A stretch of DNA of 64,000 bases from Kosakonia oryzae (GTDB lineage Bacteria > Pseudomonadota > Gammaproteobacteria > Enterobacterales > Enterobacteriaceae), in NCBI RefSeq assembly GCF_001658025.2, contig NZ_CP014007.2:3906001-3970000 (forward strand), written 5' to 3'. Shown here in pieces: positions 9,784 to 18,650 of this stretch. Position 1 is the first letter of the stretch; the number at the start of each line of letters is the position of its first letter. A model generated the notes under the pieces. The model did no database searches. It was not told the origin of the DNA and saw nothing but the letters and a program-made list of their open reading frames with translations. The position numbers and the translations under genes are program-made.

Positions 9784-10737
9784 TTACTCAGCCTGCACCA
9801 GGCTACGAGCCGTCGGATAATCGGTGATCAACACATCAATATAGTTGCCCTGCAACGCCCCGCGAATAGCGTTGCGTTTTTCGATGCCGCCCGCCAGCGC
9901 AATCACCTGCGGGCACTGGCGGATCTGCGCCAGTTCCATGCCGATCACCGGATCTTCTTCATGGCTCAGCACCGGGTTGCCCGCCGCGTCGTAATAGTGC
10001 AGGCAGATATCGCCCACTGCGCCGCGCTCCGCCAGCAGTTTCAACATGTTTTCGTTGTAGTAGTTACCGGAATTTTTCAGCAGTTGCGACGGCTCCAGCT
10101 CGCCGATACCGACAATCGCCACATCCACTTCGGCAAATTTTGCTACCACGGCGGCGACGTCCGGGCTGTTCACCAGCCGCGCCCGTTCATCCACCGAATG
10201 CTCAATACTCTGCGACGGCAGCAGCCATGCCGGGCAACCGAGGTGCGCCGCCAGTTGCTGCGTCAGGATCGTCGCCTGCACGTTGCCGTTCGGCCCGACG
10301 CCGCCCAGCAGTTGAATCACTCCGGCCGCGCGGATACTCTGCGGGTGCATCTCATCCACCATGCAGCGAATGGTGCTGCTCCACGACGAGATCCCGACCA
10401 GATCTTCCGGGCGCAGACGCGTTTCGACATAGTGCGCCGCCGCGCTGCCGATGGCGTGTTTTATCGCCGCGTTCGCGGGATTTTCCCCGACATCCACGAC
10501 AATCGCCTGCCGGATGCCGTACTGCTGCTCGATCGTCTTCTCCAGCGCGACAAAAATATTGGTCGGCTGCACAACGGTGATTTTCACCAGCCCCTCTTTC
10601 TGGCAGCGCGTCAGCGCACGCGAAACAAAGGATTGCGAAAGGTGCAGCAGCGTCGCGATCTCAGACTGTTTTTTATTTTCGTTGTAATAAAGCGTGGCGA
10701 TTTTCACCAGCAGCCGCTGTTCATCCTGCTTTGACAT
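9784..10737 (-). CDS. SorC-family sugar-binding transcriptional regulator
   Basis: This 317-residue cytoplasmic regulator has an N-terminal helix-turn-helix (KKQSEIATLLHLSQSFVSRAL, about residues 22-42) and a C-terminal sugar-phosphate-type effector domain (SorC/DeoR sugar-binding fold) with the LLGGVGPNG and VGIGELEPS loops. The ATG at 10737 follows AAGGGG on the minus strand. An upstream in-frame extension would run through the operator region and is rejected. It is divergent from the transketolase genes. Repeated TGAATA/TATTCA sites occur in its own promoter, before the transketolase genes and before the transporter operon, so it is the probable local regulator. Effector and sign of regulation are unknown. 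Confidence 0.88.
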   Translation of the reverse strand: MSKQDEQRLLVKIATLYYNENKKQSEIATLLHLSQSFVSRALTRCQKEGLVKITVVQPTNIFVALEKTIEQQYGIRQAIVVDVGENPANAAIKHAIGSAAAHYVETRLRPEDLVGISSWSSTIRCMVDEMHPQSIRAAGVIQLLGGVGPNGNVQATILTQQLAAHLGCPAWLLPSQSIEHSVDERARLVNSPDVAAVVAKFAEVDVAIVGIGELEPSQLLKNSGNYYNENMLKLLAERGAVGDICLHYYDAAGNPVLSHEEDPVIGMELAQIRQCPQVIALAGGIEKRNAIRGALQGNYIDVLITDYPTARSLVQAE

Positions 10738-11056
10738 GAGATTCCCCTTTCTCTGATGCCTGATATTTTTATTCATCATTGAATAGATAACAAGCCAGCC
10801 CGACGCGGCAACCCCCCATCCAAATGTGATCCTTTTCTCCTTTCTTCCAAATTTGCCCGATCCGGGCGTAGACAAACCTTAACGCAAGGCATATCTTTAA
10901 TCATGAATAATAAATCAGTAGTGAATATATATTCCAACTCAGTCACAACCTGTCGTAAAAACTGACGATAGTGCGTTGTAACCTGCTTTGCGGAAACCTT
11001 TTCACGCCCTGATTGAATATTTATTCATAACAGATTATACATTCAAGAGGTACGCT
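10738..11056. promoter_or_regulatory. Divergent control region between the SorC regulator and the transketolase operon
   Basis: TGATCCTTTTCTCCTTT (10827-10843), GTAGACA (10868-10874), TGAATAATAAATCA (10904-10917) and TGAATATATATTCC (10922-10935) repeat the block order seen upstream of the transporter operon. A further site TGAATATTTATTCA (11014-11027; perfect half-sites, 2-bp centre) lies about 30 bp before the transketolase ATG. TATTCATCATTGAATA (10770-10785) lies in the regulator leader, consistent with autoregulation. Confidence 0.7.
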
Positions 11057-11887
11057 ATGAATCCGTTTTCACTCTCTGTGGATGAGCTTGAAAAAAAAGC
11101 CCGCGCGGTGCGTCGTCGTATCATCGTGCTTAACGCCGAAAGCCCGGCTGGCGGGCATACCGGGGCTGATTTATCCCAGGTGGAAGTGCTGACTGCACTC
11201 TATTTTCGCATCCTGAACTGCTCGCCGCAGACCAAAGAGAGCGATGAGCGGGACATCTACATTCAATCAAAAGGCCACGCGGTCGGCGGTTATTACTGTG
11301 TGCTGGCCGAAGCCGGGTTTATTCCCATCAACTGGCTTTCTACCTATCAACACGCCGATTCGCACCTGCCCGGCCATCCGGTGAAACACAAAACTCCCGG
11401 CATTGAACTCAATACTGGCGCGCTCGGTCACGGTTTGCCGGTCGCTGTCGGCATCGCGCTGGCCGCCAAACGCAGCAACAGCGCGCGCCGCGTTTTCGTG
11501 GTCACTGGCGATGGTGAACTGGCGGAAGGCAGCAACTGGGAAGCGGCGCTGGTAGCCGCGCACTACCAGCTCGACAACCTGATCATTATTAACGACAAAA
11601 ACAGCCTGCAACTCGCCGGGCCAACCAAAGAGATCCTCAATACCGATCCGCTGGATGCCAAGTGGCGCGCCTTTGGAATGCAGGTCACGGAATGTCGCGG
11701 TAACGATATGGCCGATGTGGTGCGCACGCTGGAAGGCTTACGGCCCGCCGGCAAACCGCATGTAGTGATTGCCCACACCACCAAAGGCGCGGGCATCTCC
11801 TTTATTCAGGGGCGGCCGGAGTGGCATCACCGCGTACCGAAAGGCGACGAAGTTGAACTGGCGCTGGAGGAGTTGAAAGATGAGTAA
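11057..11887 (+). CDS. aptA: Transketolase N-terminal (thiamine-binding) subunit, probable apulose-4-phosphate transketolase subunit A
   Basis: This is the thiamine-diphosphate-binding half of a split transketolase (276 residues). The family motif GDGELAEGSNWEAAL...INDKN (about 11506-11600) is the GDG-N metal/thiamine site, and the N-terminal SPAGGHTGADLS and SKGHAVGGYY blocks are transketolase-like. The ATG at 11057 has AAGAGG upstream. It overlaps the C-terminal subunit by 8 bp, which implies coupled translation. In the known D-apiose route, AptA/AptB transfer a two-carbon unit from apulose-4-phosphate. The fucose-isomerase-like gene and FGGY kinase downstream match that set, but a split transketolase for another sugar is possible. 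Confidence 0.72.
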   Translation: MNPFSLSVDELEKKARAVRRRIIVLNAESPAGGHTGADLSQVEVLTALYFRILNCSPQTKESDERDIYIQSKGHAVGGYYCVLAEAGFIPINWLSTYQHADSHLPGHPVKHKTPGIELNTGALGHGLPVAVGIALAAKRSNSARRVFVVTGDGELAEGSNWEAALVAAHYQLDNLIIINDKNSLQLAGPTKEILNTDPLDAKWRAFGMQVTECRGNDMADVVRTLEGLRPAGKPHVVIAHTTKGAGISFIQGRPEWHHRVPKGDEVELALEELKDE

Positions 11888-12827
11888 CAGTGAACACCTG
11901 GCGACGGTGATGGTGAACGCCTTTATCGACGCAGTCGACAGCGGTATGGATCTGGTGCCGGTGGTGGCGGATTCCACGTCCACCGCCAAAATCTCGCCGT
12001 TTATGCAGAAATTCCCCGGCCGCGTGGTGAACGTCGGCATCGCCGAACAGACGCTGGTCGGTGCTGCGGCAGGCCTCGCGCTGGGCGGTAAAATCGCTGT
12101 CACCTGTAACGCCGCGCCATTTTTGATCTCCCGCGCCAACGAGCAGATCAAAGTCGATATTTGCTACAACAACACCAATGTGAAGCTGTTCGGCCTTAAC
12201 GCTGGTGCCAGTTACGGCCCGCTGGCCAGCACGCACCACAGTATCGACGATATCTCGGTGCTGCGCGGTTTTGGCAATATCGAAATCTATGCCCCATCCA
12301 GCCCGCTGGAGTGTCGGCAAATTATTGATTACGCCCTCGCCCACGTTGGCCCGGTCTATATCCGTCTTGATGGCAAAGCGCTGCCGGAACTGCATGACGA
12401 AAGCTACCGCTTTGCGCCGGGTAACATTGATGTACTGCGGAGCGGTGGCGATATCGCGCTGGTGGCGATGGGGTCGACGGTCCATGAAATTGTCGAAGCC
12501 GCCACACAACTGGCAGCAGAAGGTATTGAGGCCAGTGTTATCAGTGTACCGTCTATTCGTCCCTGCAATATATCCCAGCTACTGGCCGCGCTGAAATCCC
12601 ACCGCGCCGTGGTCAGCGTCGAAGAGCACAACATCAACGGCGGCGTCGGCAGCCTGGTGGCTGAAGTGCTGGCCGAAGCCGGATGTGCGCTACCGCTGCG
12701 TCGGCTTGGCATTGCCGACGGGCAATACGCCATCGCCGCCGATCGCGCGGCAACCCGCGCCCGCCATCAAATCGATGCGGCTGGCGTGGTAAAAAATGCC
12801 CGCGAACTGCTGAACGCACGGCAATAA
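11880..12827 (+). CDS. aptB: Transketolase C-terminal subunit, probable apulose-4-phosphate transketolase subunit B
   Basis: This 315-residue pyrimidine-binding and C-terminal half of the split transketolase completes the enzyme with the preceding subunit. The NVGIAEQTLVGAAAGLAL block carries the conserved Glu that activates thiamine. GASYGPLASTHHSIDDISVLR and the C-terminal EEHNINGGVGSLVAE are typical of transketolase C subunits. It starts inside the end of the upstream gene (ATGAGTAA overlap). The isomerase gene follows after 33 bp with its own GGAGAG ribosome site. Subunit pairing is clear. The apulose-4-phosphate substrate is inferred from operon content. Confidence 0.72.
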   Translation: MSNSEHLATVMVNAFIDAVDSGMDLVPVVADSTSTAKISPFMQKFPGRVVNVGIAEQTLVGAAAGLALGGKIAVTCNAAPFLISRANEQIKVDICYNNTNVKLFGLNAGASYGPLASTHHSIDDISVLRGFGNIEIYAPSSPLECRQIIDYALAHVGPVYIRLDGKALPELHDESYRFAPGNIDVLRSGGDIALVAMGSTVHEIVEAATQLAAEGIEASVISVPSIRPCNISQLLAALKSHRAVVSVEEHNINGGVGSLVAEVLAEAGCALPLRRLGIADGQYAIAADRAATRARHQIDAAGVVKNARELLNARQ

Positions 12828-12860
12828 CAATAAAAAGAACATCTTACTGGAGAGAGAACA

Positions 12861-14279
12861 ATGTCCCGAATTCCGCAACAACTGACCATGGCGGTGATCA
12901 TTGGCAACCGTGGTTTCTTCCCGAGCTATCTGGTCGCCGAAGCCCGCGAGCAGGCCGTCGCACTGTTCAGCCGTCTTGGCATCAACACCATCATGCTCGA
13001 TGAGACGCAAACCGAACTGGGCGGTGTAGAAACCCGCCAGGATGCGAAAATCTGCGCGGAACTGTTCCGCGCTCACCGAGATGAGATCCACGGTGTTGTA
13101 GTGCTGCTGCCCAACTTTGGCGATGAAAAAGCGGTGGCGGAAACCCTGCGCCTTTCCGGGCTGAATGTGCCGGTGCTGGTGCAGGCCGAAGAGGATAATC
13201 TGGACAAAATGGGGCTGGCGACGCGCCGCGACAGCTTCTGCGGCAAGATCTCCCTGTGCAATAACCTGCGCCAGTACGGCATTCCTTTTACCCTCACCAC
13301 CCAACATGTTTGCGCGTTAAGCGGCGAGGTATTTGAAAAAGACCTGAAGCGTTTTGAGCAGATTTGCCGGGTGGTCAGCAGCATGCGCGGCGTGCGCGTT
13401 GGCGCAATTGGCGCGCGTCCGGCCGGATTCAATACCGTGCGTTACAGCGAAAAACTGCTCGAACGGTTGGGCATTGCGGTAGAAACTCTCGATCTTTCCG
13501 AAGTCTTTACCCGCATCAAAACCCTGCGCGATGACGATATTCGCGTCGATGAAAAACGCCGCCTGCTGCTGGATAACGCCGATGCCAGCGCCATTCCCGC
13601 CGACAAACTGGTGACGATGGCGAAACTGTTCGTGGTGATCAGCGAATGGGTGATCGCCAACGATATCGACACCACCGCCATCCAGTGCTGGACCTCGTTG
13701 CAGGAAAATCTCGGCATTAACGTCTGTTCGATCATGAGCGTGATGTCCGGCCAGTTGATGCCGTCGGCCTGCGAAGTGGACGTAATGGGCGCGCTGTCGA
13801 TGTATGCGCTGGCGAGCGCCAATATGAGCCCGGCCTCCATTGCCGACTGGAACAACAACTTTGGCGACGATCGCAACAAATGCGTGCTGTTTCACTGCGG
13901 TAACTTCGCTTCCGCCAGCCTGGAAAGCCCGCATATGGGCACCGCCGATATCATTGGCACCACCGTTGGCAAAGAGAATACCTGCGGCGCGGTGCATGGT
14001 CGCCTGAAAGCGGGCGCGCTCACCTACTTCCGCTTAAGTACTGACGATCTGAGCGGCGAGATCAAAGCCTATGTCGGCTCCGGGCAGTCGGTTGACGATC
14101 CGCTCGATACCGTCGGCTGCCGCGCGGTAATTCAGGTGCCCAAGCTGGAAAACCTGCTGGCGTGGATCTGCCGTAACGGCTTCGAACACCACGTGGCGAT
14201 GAACCATGCGGCCAGCGCGGAGATCCTGCACGAAGCCTTTACCCGTTATCTCGGCGTCGAAACGTATCTCCATCAATAA
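12861..14279 (+). CDS. apsI: L-fucose/L-arabinose isomerase-fold enzyme, probable D-apiose isomerase
   Basis: This 472-residue protein of the L-fucose/L-arabinose isomerase fold should interconvert an aldose and a ketose. Visible family features are an N-terminal Rossmann-like part (VVVLLPNFGDEKAVAETL), the GARPAGFNTVRYSEKLL segment and the C-terminal CEVDVMGALSMYAL and HCGNFA blocks that contribute to the metal site. It is shorter than FucI (about 590) and close to AraA (about 500) but resembles neither closely enough to call. Its position between transketolase subunits and an FGGY kinase fits ApsI (D-apiose to D-apulose). Fucose itself is unlikely, as no aldolase is present. Confidence 0.65.
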   Translation: MSRIPQQLTMAVIIGNRGFFPSYLVAEAREQAVALFSRLGINTIMLDETQTELGGVETRQDAKICAELFRAHRDEIHGVVVLLPNFGDEKAVAETLRLSGLNVPVLVQAEEDNLDKMGLATRRDSFCGKISLCNNLRQYGIPFTLTTQHVCALSGEVFEKDLKRFEQICRVVSSMRGVRVGAIGARPAGFNTVRYSEKLLERLGIAVETLDLSEVFTRIKTLRDDDIRVDEKRRLLLDNADASAIPADKLVTMAKLFVVISEWVIANDIDTTAIQCWTSLQENLGINVCSIMSVMSGQLMPSACEVDVMGALSMYALASANMSPASIADWNNNFGDDRNKCVLFHCGNFASASLESPHMGTADIIGTTVGKENTCGAVHGRLKAGALTYFRLSTDDLSGEIKAYVGSGQSVDDPLDTVGCRAVIQVPKLENLLAWICRNGFEHHVAMNHAASAEILHEAFTRYLGVETYLHQ

Positions 14280-14297
14280 GCCGCCGGGAGAGACGCC

Positions 14298-15803
14298 ATG
14301 TCGCTGAATAAAGAGATCATTATCGCGCTGGACGAAGGCACCACCAACGCGAAAGCCATTGCGCTGGATGCCCGCGGTGCCGTGGTTGCCAAATGCGCGC
14401 GGCCGCTGAATATCCAGACGCCGCGCGAAGGCTGGGTGGAGCAGTCCGGCGAGCTGCTGCTGGCGGCCTCGCTGGCCGTGGTGCGCCAGGTGATTGACGC
14501 CGTCGGCGCACACAACGTTGCGGCACTGGCGATCAGCAACCAGCGCGAAACCGCCATCGGCTGGTATCGCGCCAGCGGGCAACCGTTAGGTCCGGCGCTA
14601 AGCTGGCAGTGTTCGCGTACCGCCGATTTTTGCCACGCCCTGCGTGAACAGGGGCGCGAAGCGGAGATTAAAACCGTGACCGGCTTGCCGGTCGCGCCGC
14701 TGTTTTCCGCGTCGAAAATGCGCTGGCTGCTCGATGCCACGCCCAACGCCCGCGCGCTGGCGAAGCAAGGCGAGATTTGCCTTGGTACGATCGATAGCTG
14801 GCTGCTGTGGCACTTCACCGGCGGCGCGGCGTTTTGCTGTGACTATTCCAACGCTTCGCGCACCCAGTTGCTGAATCTGCAACGCGGCGAGTGGGATGAC
14901 GACATGCTGGAACTGTTCGGCATTCCGCGCCGGGCGCTGCCCGAAATCCGCCCCTCCAGCGGATTGTTCGGTCACACCCAAGGGCTGGCGGGCATTCCGG
15001 ACGGCATTCCACTGCTGGCGATGATTGGCGATTCCCATGCCGCGCTGTTCGCCCACGGGCTGGGCGCGGCGGGCTGCGTTAAAGCGACCTACGGCACCGG
15101 TTCTTCGGTAATGGTGCCGGTCGCACCAGCGCAGGGTGACGTGAAATCGCTGGCGACGACCGTCGCCTGGCACGACGGCGAAAAATTGGTTTACGGTCTG
15201 GAAGGCAATATTCCGCACACCGGCGATGCGGTGGCGTGGATGGTCGAAAGCACCGGGTTGAGCGAACTGCCGGAAGCCGAACTGGCACAGGCGCTCAGCA
15301 CGCTGCCCGCGTCGGTGGATTCCACACTTGGCGTCTACTTTGTTCCGGCGCTGACCGGGCTGGGCGCGCCGTGGTGGGATGAGCAGGCACGCGGTTTGAT
15401 CCACGGTTTAAGCCGCGGCGTTAAACGCGCGCATCTGATTCGCGCGGCGCTGGAGTCCATCACTTATCAGATTGCTGATGTGGTAGTCGCTATGCGCCAG
15501 CACGGTGATTTCACGCTGAAGGCGCTGATGGTGGACGGCGGGCCGACGAAGAATGACTGGCTCATGCAGTACCAGGCGGATCTGCTCGGCTGCCCGGTAA
15601 TGCGCAGCGACGTTGCGGAACTGTCGGCAATCGGCGCGGCGCTGCTGGCGCGCAAAGCGCTGCTGCACATCGATAGCGAACAACTGCGCCATTACCTGCC
15701 GGAACACATCACTTTTCAGCCGGATATGGCGCGTCATGGCCGCTTGCAAAAACGCTGGTTTGCGTGGCAAAACGCGGTACAACTGGCGCGCTCAACGAAG
15801 TAA
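14298..15803 (+). CDS. aplK: FGGY-family carbohydrate kinase, probable apulose kinase
   Basis: This 501-residue cytoplasmic sugar kinase of the FGGY family has two actin-like ATPase domains. The phosphate-1 motif ALDEGTTNAKAIALD is at residues 9-23, and the C-terminal signature MVDGGPTKNDWLMQYQADLL sits where FGGY kinases bind nucleotide. N-terminal sequence (EGWVEQSGE, SNQRET) is glycerol-kinase-like, but there is no glp context. As the last gene of the transketolase-isomerase operon, it should phosphorylate the ketose made by the isomerase before the transketolase step. The start at 14298 has GGGAGAG upstream. Substrate assignment is by context. Confidence 0.72.
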   Translation: MSLNKEIIIALDEGTTNAKAIALDARGAVVAKCARPLNIQTPREGWVEQSGELLLAASLAVVRQVIDAVGAHNVAALAISNQRETAIGWYRASGQPLGPALSWQCSRTADFCHALREQGREAEIKTVTGLPVAPLFSASKMRWLLDATPNARALAKQGEICLGTIDSWLLWHFTGGAAFCCDYSNASRTQLLNLQRGEWDDDMLELFGIPRRALPEIRPSSGLFGHTQGLAGIPDGIPLLAMIGDSHAALFAHGLGAAGCVKATYGTGSSVMVPVAPAQGDVKSLATTVAWHDGEKLVYGLEGNIPHTGDAVAWMVESTGLSELPEAELAQALSTLPASVDSTLGVYFVPALTGLGAPWWDEQARGLIHGLSRGVKRAHLIRAALESITYQIADVVVAMRQHGDFTLKALMVDGGPTKNDWLMQYQADLLGCPVMRSDVAELSAIGAALLARKALLHIDSEQLRHYLPEHITFQPDMARHGRLQKRWFAWQNAVQLARSTK

Positions 15804-15811
15804 TTCTCGCC

Positions 15812-15840
15812 GCGCGGGGCGCTCGCCCTGCGCATCTTTC
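15812..15840 (+). terminator. Probable terminator of the apt/aps/apl operon
   Basis: GCGCGGGGCG (15812-15821) pairs with CGCCCTGCGC (15824-15833), allowing one G-U pair, and is followed by ATCTTTCCCC. The U-run is interrupted, so termination strength is uncertain. Confidence 0.5.
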
Positions 15841-15976
15841 CCCTAATGACAAAACAATCTGGCTTATGCGCATGCAGCATATAGAAAGATGAATTTAAAC
15901 TTTAAGAAACGCCGACTGCTGGCCTACCTTAGCGGTACAAAATAATCACATCATATTAACTTTTCAGGGATTTCTT

Positions 15977-17545
15977 ATGACTAAAAAACTGCTGCCTGTT
16001 GTCATATTGGCGCTCCTTTCTGCTGCCAGCTACGCGGCAACACCGCCGGATACGCTGGTCGTCGCTCAGGGTTTAGACGATATTGTCAGCCTGGATCCGG
16101 CGGAAGCGAACGAGCTTTCCAGTATTCAGACCGTCCCGAGCCTGTACCAGCGCCTGGTGCAGCCCGATCGGGAAAACCCGGAAAAAATCACCCCGATTCT
16201 GGCCGAAAGCTGGCAGGCGGACCCTGCGGCAAAAACCCTGACCATCAAATTGAAGAGCGACGCGAAATTTGCCTCCGGCAACCCGCTGCGCCCGGAAGAT
16301 GTGATTTTCTCCTATACCCGCGCGGTGACACTCAACAAATCCCCGGCGTTTATCCTCAATGTGCTGGGCTGGCAGCCGGATAATATTGCCAGCCAGTTGA
16401 AGAAAGTGGATGACCACACCCTGCAACTGCACTGGACGGCGGATGTCAGCCCGGCGGTAGCGCTGAATATTCTCTCCACGCCGATTGCCTCGATCGTCGA
16501 TGAGAAGCTGGTTAGCGCCAATGTGCAGGGCAATGACTTCGGCAACGCCTGGCTGAAGATGCACTCGGCGGGCAGTGGCGCGTTTAAAATGCGCGTCTAC
16601 CAGCCGCACCAGGCCATTGTGCTGGATGCCAACGCCACCGCGCCTGGCGGCGCGCCGAAGCTTAAAAACATCATCATTAAAAACGTGCCGGATCCGGCTT
16701 CCCGCCGTCTGCTGATCCAGCAGGGCGATGCCGATGTCGCGCGCGATCTGGGCGCCGATCAAATCAGTGCGCTGGCAGATAAGAAAGGCGTGAAAGTGCT
16801 GAGCATTCCGTCTGCCGAGCAGAATTACCTGGTCTTTAACACCGGCAACAGCACCAACCCGCTGCTGAACAACCCGGCGTTCTGGGAAGCCGCGCGCTGG
16901 CTGGTTGATTACAACGGCATCACTAAAGATCTGCTGAAAGGCCAGTATTTTATTCATCAGAGCTTCCTGCCGGTTGGCCTGCCGGGCGCGCTGGAGGATA
17001 ACCCGTTCACCTTTGATCCGGCGAAAGCCAAAGCGATCCTCGCCAAAGCGGGCATTAAAGACGCGCACTTCACGCTGGATGTCGAGAACAAACCGCCATT
17101 TATCACCATTGCCCAGTCAATGCAGGCCAGCTTCGCTCAGGGCGGCGTGAAAGTGGATCTGCTGCCCGCAGCGGGTAGCCAGGTATACGCTCGCGTGCGC
17201 GCGAAACAGCATCAGGCGGCGATTCGTTTGTGGATCCCGGATTACTTCGACGCCCACTCTAACGCCAGCGCCTTTGCCTGGAACGATGGTAAATCCAGTA
17301 CCGTGGCCGGGCTGAACGGCTGGCAGATCCCGCAACTGAATAAAGAGACGCTGGCGGCGGTGGCCGAGCCGGATGCGGCAAAACGCCTTGAACTGTACAA
17401 GAAAATGCAGCAGGAGCTGCAGCACAACTCGCCGTATGTCTTTGTCGATCAGGGCAAAACGCAGATCGTGGTGCGCGATAACGTGAAAGGCTACCAGCAA
17501 GGGCTGAATGCCGATATGGTGTGGTACGACCGCGTCACCAAGTAA
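15977..17545 (+). CDS. Periplasmic substrate-binding protein of a peptide/nickel-type ABC transporter
   Basis: This 522-residue family 5 solute-binding protein (DppA/OppA/NikA group) is exported by a signal peptide (MTKKLLPVVILALLSAASYA, cut before ATPPD). DDIVSLDPAEANE and the LAESWQADPAAKTLTIKLKSDAKF block near residue 80 are characteristic of the family, as is KAKAILAKAGIKDAHFTLD in the C-terminal lobe. It leads a five-gene operon with two permeases and two ATPases. The ligand is unknown; peptides, nickel chelates or opines are all possible for this family. The ATG at 15977 follows CAGGGA. Confidence 0.85.
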   Translation: MTKKLLPVVILALLSAASYAATPPDTLVVAQGLDDIVSLDPAEANELSSIQTVPSLYQRLVQPDRENPEKITPILAESWQADPAAKTLTIKLKSDAKFASGNPLRPEDVIFSYTRAVTLNKSPAFILNVLGWQPDNIASQLKKVDDHTLQLHWTADVSPAVALNILSTPIASIVDEKLVSANVQGNDFGNAWLKMHSAGSGAFKMRVYQPHQAIVLDANATAPGGAPKLKNIIIKNVPDPASRRLLIQQGDADVARDLGADQISALADKKGVKVLSIPSAEQNYLVFNTGNSTNPLLNNPAFWEAARWLVDYNGITKDLLKGQYFIHQSFLPVGLPGALEDNPFTFDPAKAKAILAKAGIKDAHFTLDVENKPPFITIAQSMQASFAQGGVKVDLLPAAGSQVYARVRAKQHQAAIRLWIPDYFDAHSNASAFAWNDGKSSTVAGLNGWQIPQLNKETLAAVAEPDAAKRLELYKKMQQELQHNSPYVFVDQGKTQIVVRDNVKGYQQGLNADMVWYDRVTK

Positions 17546-17553
17546 CGTTTCCT

Positions 17554-17580
17554 CCTCCCGCCCGCGCGGGAGGGTTCTTT
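17554..17580 (+). terminator. Intra-operon hairpin after the binding protein gene
   Basis: CCTCCCG (17554-17560) pairs with CGGGAGG (17567-17573), followed by GTTCTTT. Position after a binding-protein gene suggests partial termination or 3'-end protection that keeps the binder in excess over the membrane parts. Confidence 0.6.
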
Positions 17581-17600
17581 CGCTGAAGACGAGTTTTTCC

Positions 17601-18650
17601 ATGTCAGTGGTCTTACCCAACAGAGCAGAGCGGCGCGTAAAACGCCCTCTGCTCGCGCTATTTCAGGGGCTGCTCACGCTGGCCCTGACGCTTTTTGGCC
17701 TGCTGCTGGTGACTTTTTCGCTGTCGGCCTTCTCCCCCGTTGACCGGGTTTTGCAGATTGTCGGCGATCATGCCAGCCAGTCCACCTACGAGCAGGTACG
17801 CCATCAACTGGGGCTGGATCAGCCTTTGCCGGTGCAGTTCTGGCACTACCTGGTAAACCTGTCCCACGGCGATTTAGGCACTGCCAGCGCCACCGGGCAA
17901 CCGGTATTACAGGATCTGCTCGCCGCGTTTCCGGCGACGCTGGAGCTGGCAACGCTGGCGCTGATTGTCGGCAGCCTGCTCGGCGTGATCGCGGGCGTTT
18001 TATGCGCGCGCTTTAAAGGCTCACCGTGGGATATGGCGGTGCGTACCTTTACGCTGCTCGGCAACTCGGTGCCGATTTTCTGGCTGGGTTTGCTGATGCT
18101 GGCGCTGTTTTACGCCCGCCTGCAGTGGAGCGCCGGGCCAGGCAGGCTCGATGATATCTACCAGTACACCGTCACGCCGCGCACGGGGTTCGCGCTGATC
18201 GATACCTGGCTTTCCGGCGACAGCGGCGCGTTTAAAAATGCGCTCAGTCACCTGCTGCTGCCGGTACTGCTTCTGGCCTACTATTCGCTGGCGAGCATTA
18301 CCCGCCTTACCCGCTCTGCCTGCCTGAGCGAGATGAACAAAGAGTACATTTTGCTGGCGCGCGCCAAAGGCGCAGGCGAGATGACCATTCTGCTGCGCCA
18401 TGTGCTGCCAAATATTCGCGGTACGCTGCTGACGGTGATCGCGCTGGCGTACACTAGCATGCTGGAAGGCGCGGTACTCACCGAAACGGTCTTCTCCTGG
18501 CCCGGCATTGGCCGCTATCTCACCACGGCACTGTTCGCTGGCGACACTACCGCCATCATGGGCGGTACGCTGGTGATTGGCGTCTGCTTTGTGCTGATCA
18601 ATAACCTGACCGACCTGCTGGTACGGTTAACCGACCCGAGGGTGCGCTGA
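17601..18650 (+). CDS. Peptide/nickel-type ABC transporter permease, DppB-like
   Basis: This 349-residue inner-membrane permease belongs to the DppB/OppB/NikB group. The N-terminal membrane helix (LLTLALTLFGLLLVTFSLSAF) is followed by a periplasmic stretch with the characteristic LGLDQPLPVQFWHYL. The EAA-type cytoplasmic loop EYILLARAKGAGEMTILLRHVLPN contacts the ATPase. The ATG at 17601 was chosen over in-frame codons inside the preceding gene. The stop and the next ATG share one base (TGATG), which couples it to the DppC-like partner. Confidence 0.87.
   Translation: MSVVLPNRAERRVKRPLLALFQGLLTLALTLFGLLLVTFSLSAFSPVDRVLQIVGDHASQSTYEQVRHQLGLDQPLPVQFWHYLVNLSHGDLGTASATGQPVLQDLLAAFPATLELATLALIVGSLLGVIAGVLCARFKGSPWDMAVRTFTLLGNSVPIFWLGLLMLALFYARLQWSAGPGRLDDIYQYTVTPRTGFALIDTWLSGDSGAFKNALSHLLLPVLLLAYYSLASITRLTRSACLSEMNKEYILLARAKGAGEMTILLRHVLPNIRGTLLTVIALAYTSMLEGAVLTETVFSWPGIGRYLTTALFAGDTTAIMGGTLVIGVCFVLINNLTDLLVRLTDPRVR

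Noticed and set aside
11057-15803. Sulfoquinovose sulfo-transketolase pathway as the function of the split transketolase/isomerase locus
   Set aside because: No sulfoquinovosidase or sulfonate-specific dehydrogenase or exporter is present, while an FGGY kinase and ribose-type importer are, which fits apiose better. It is not fully excluded.
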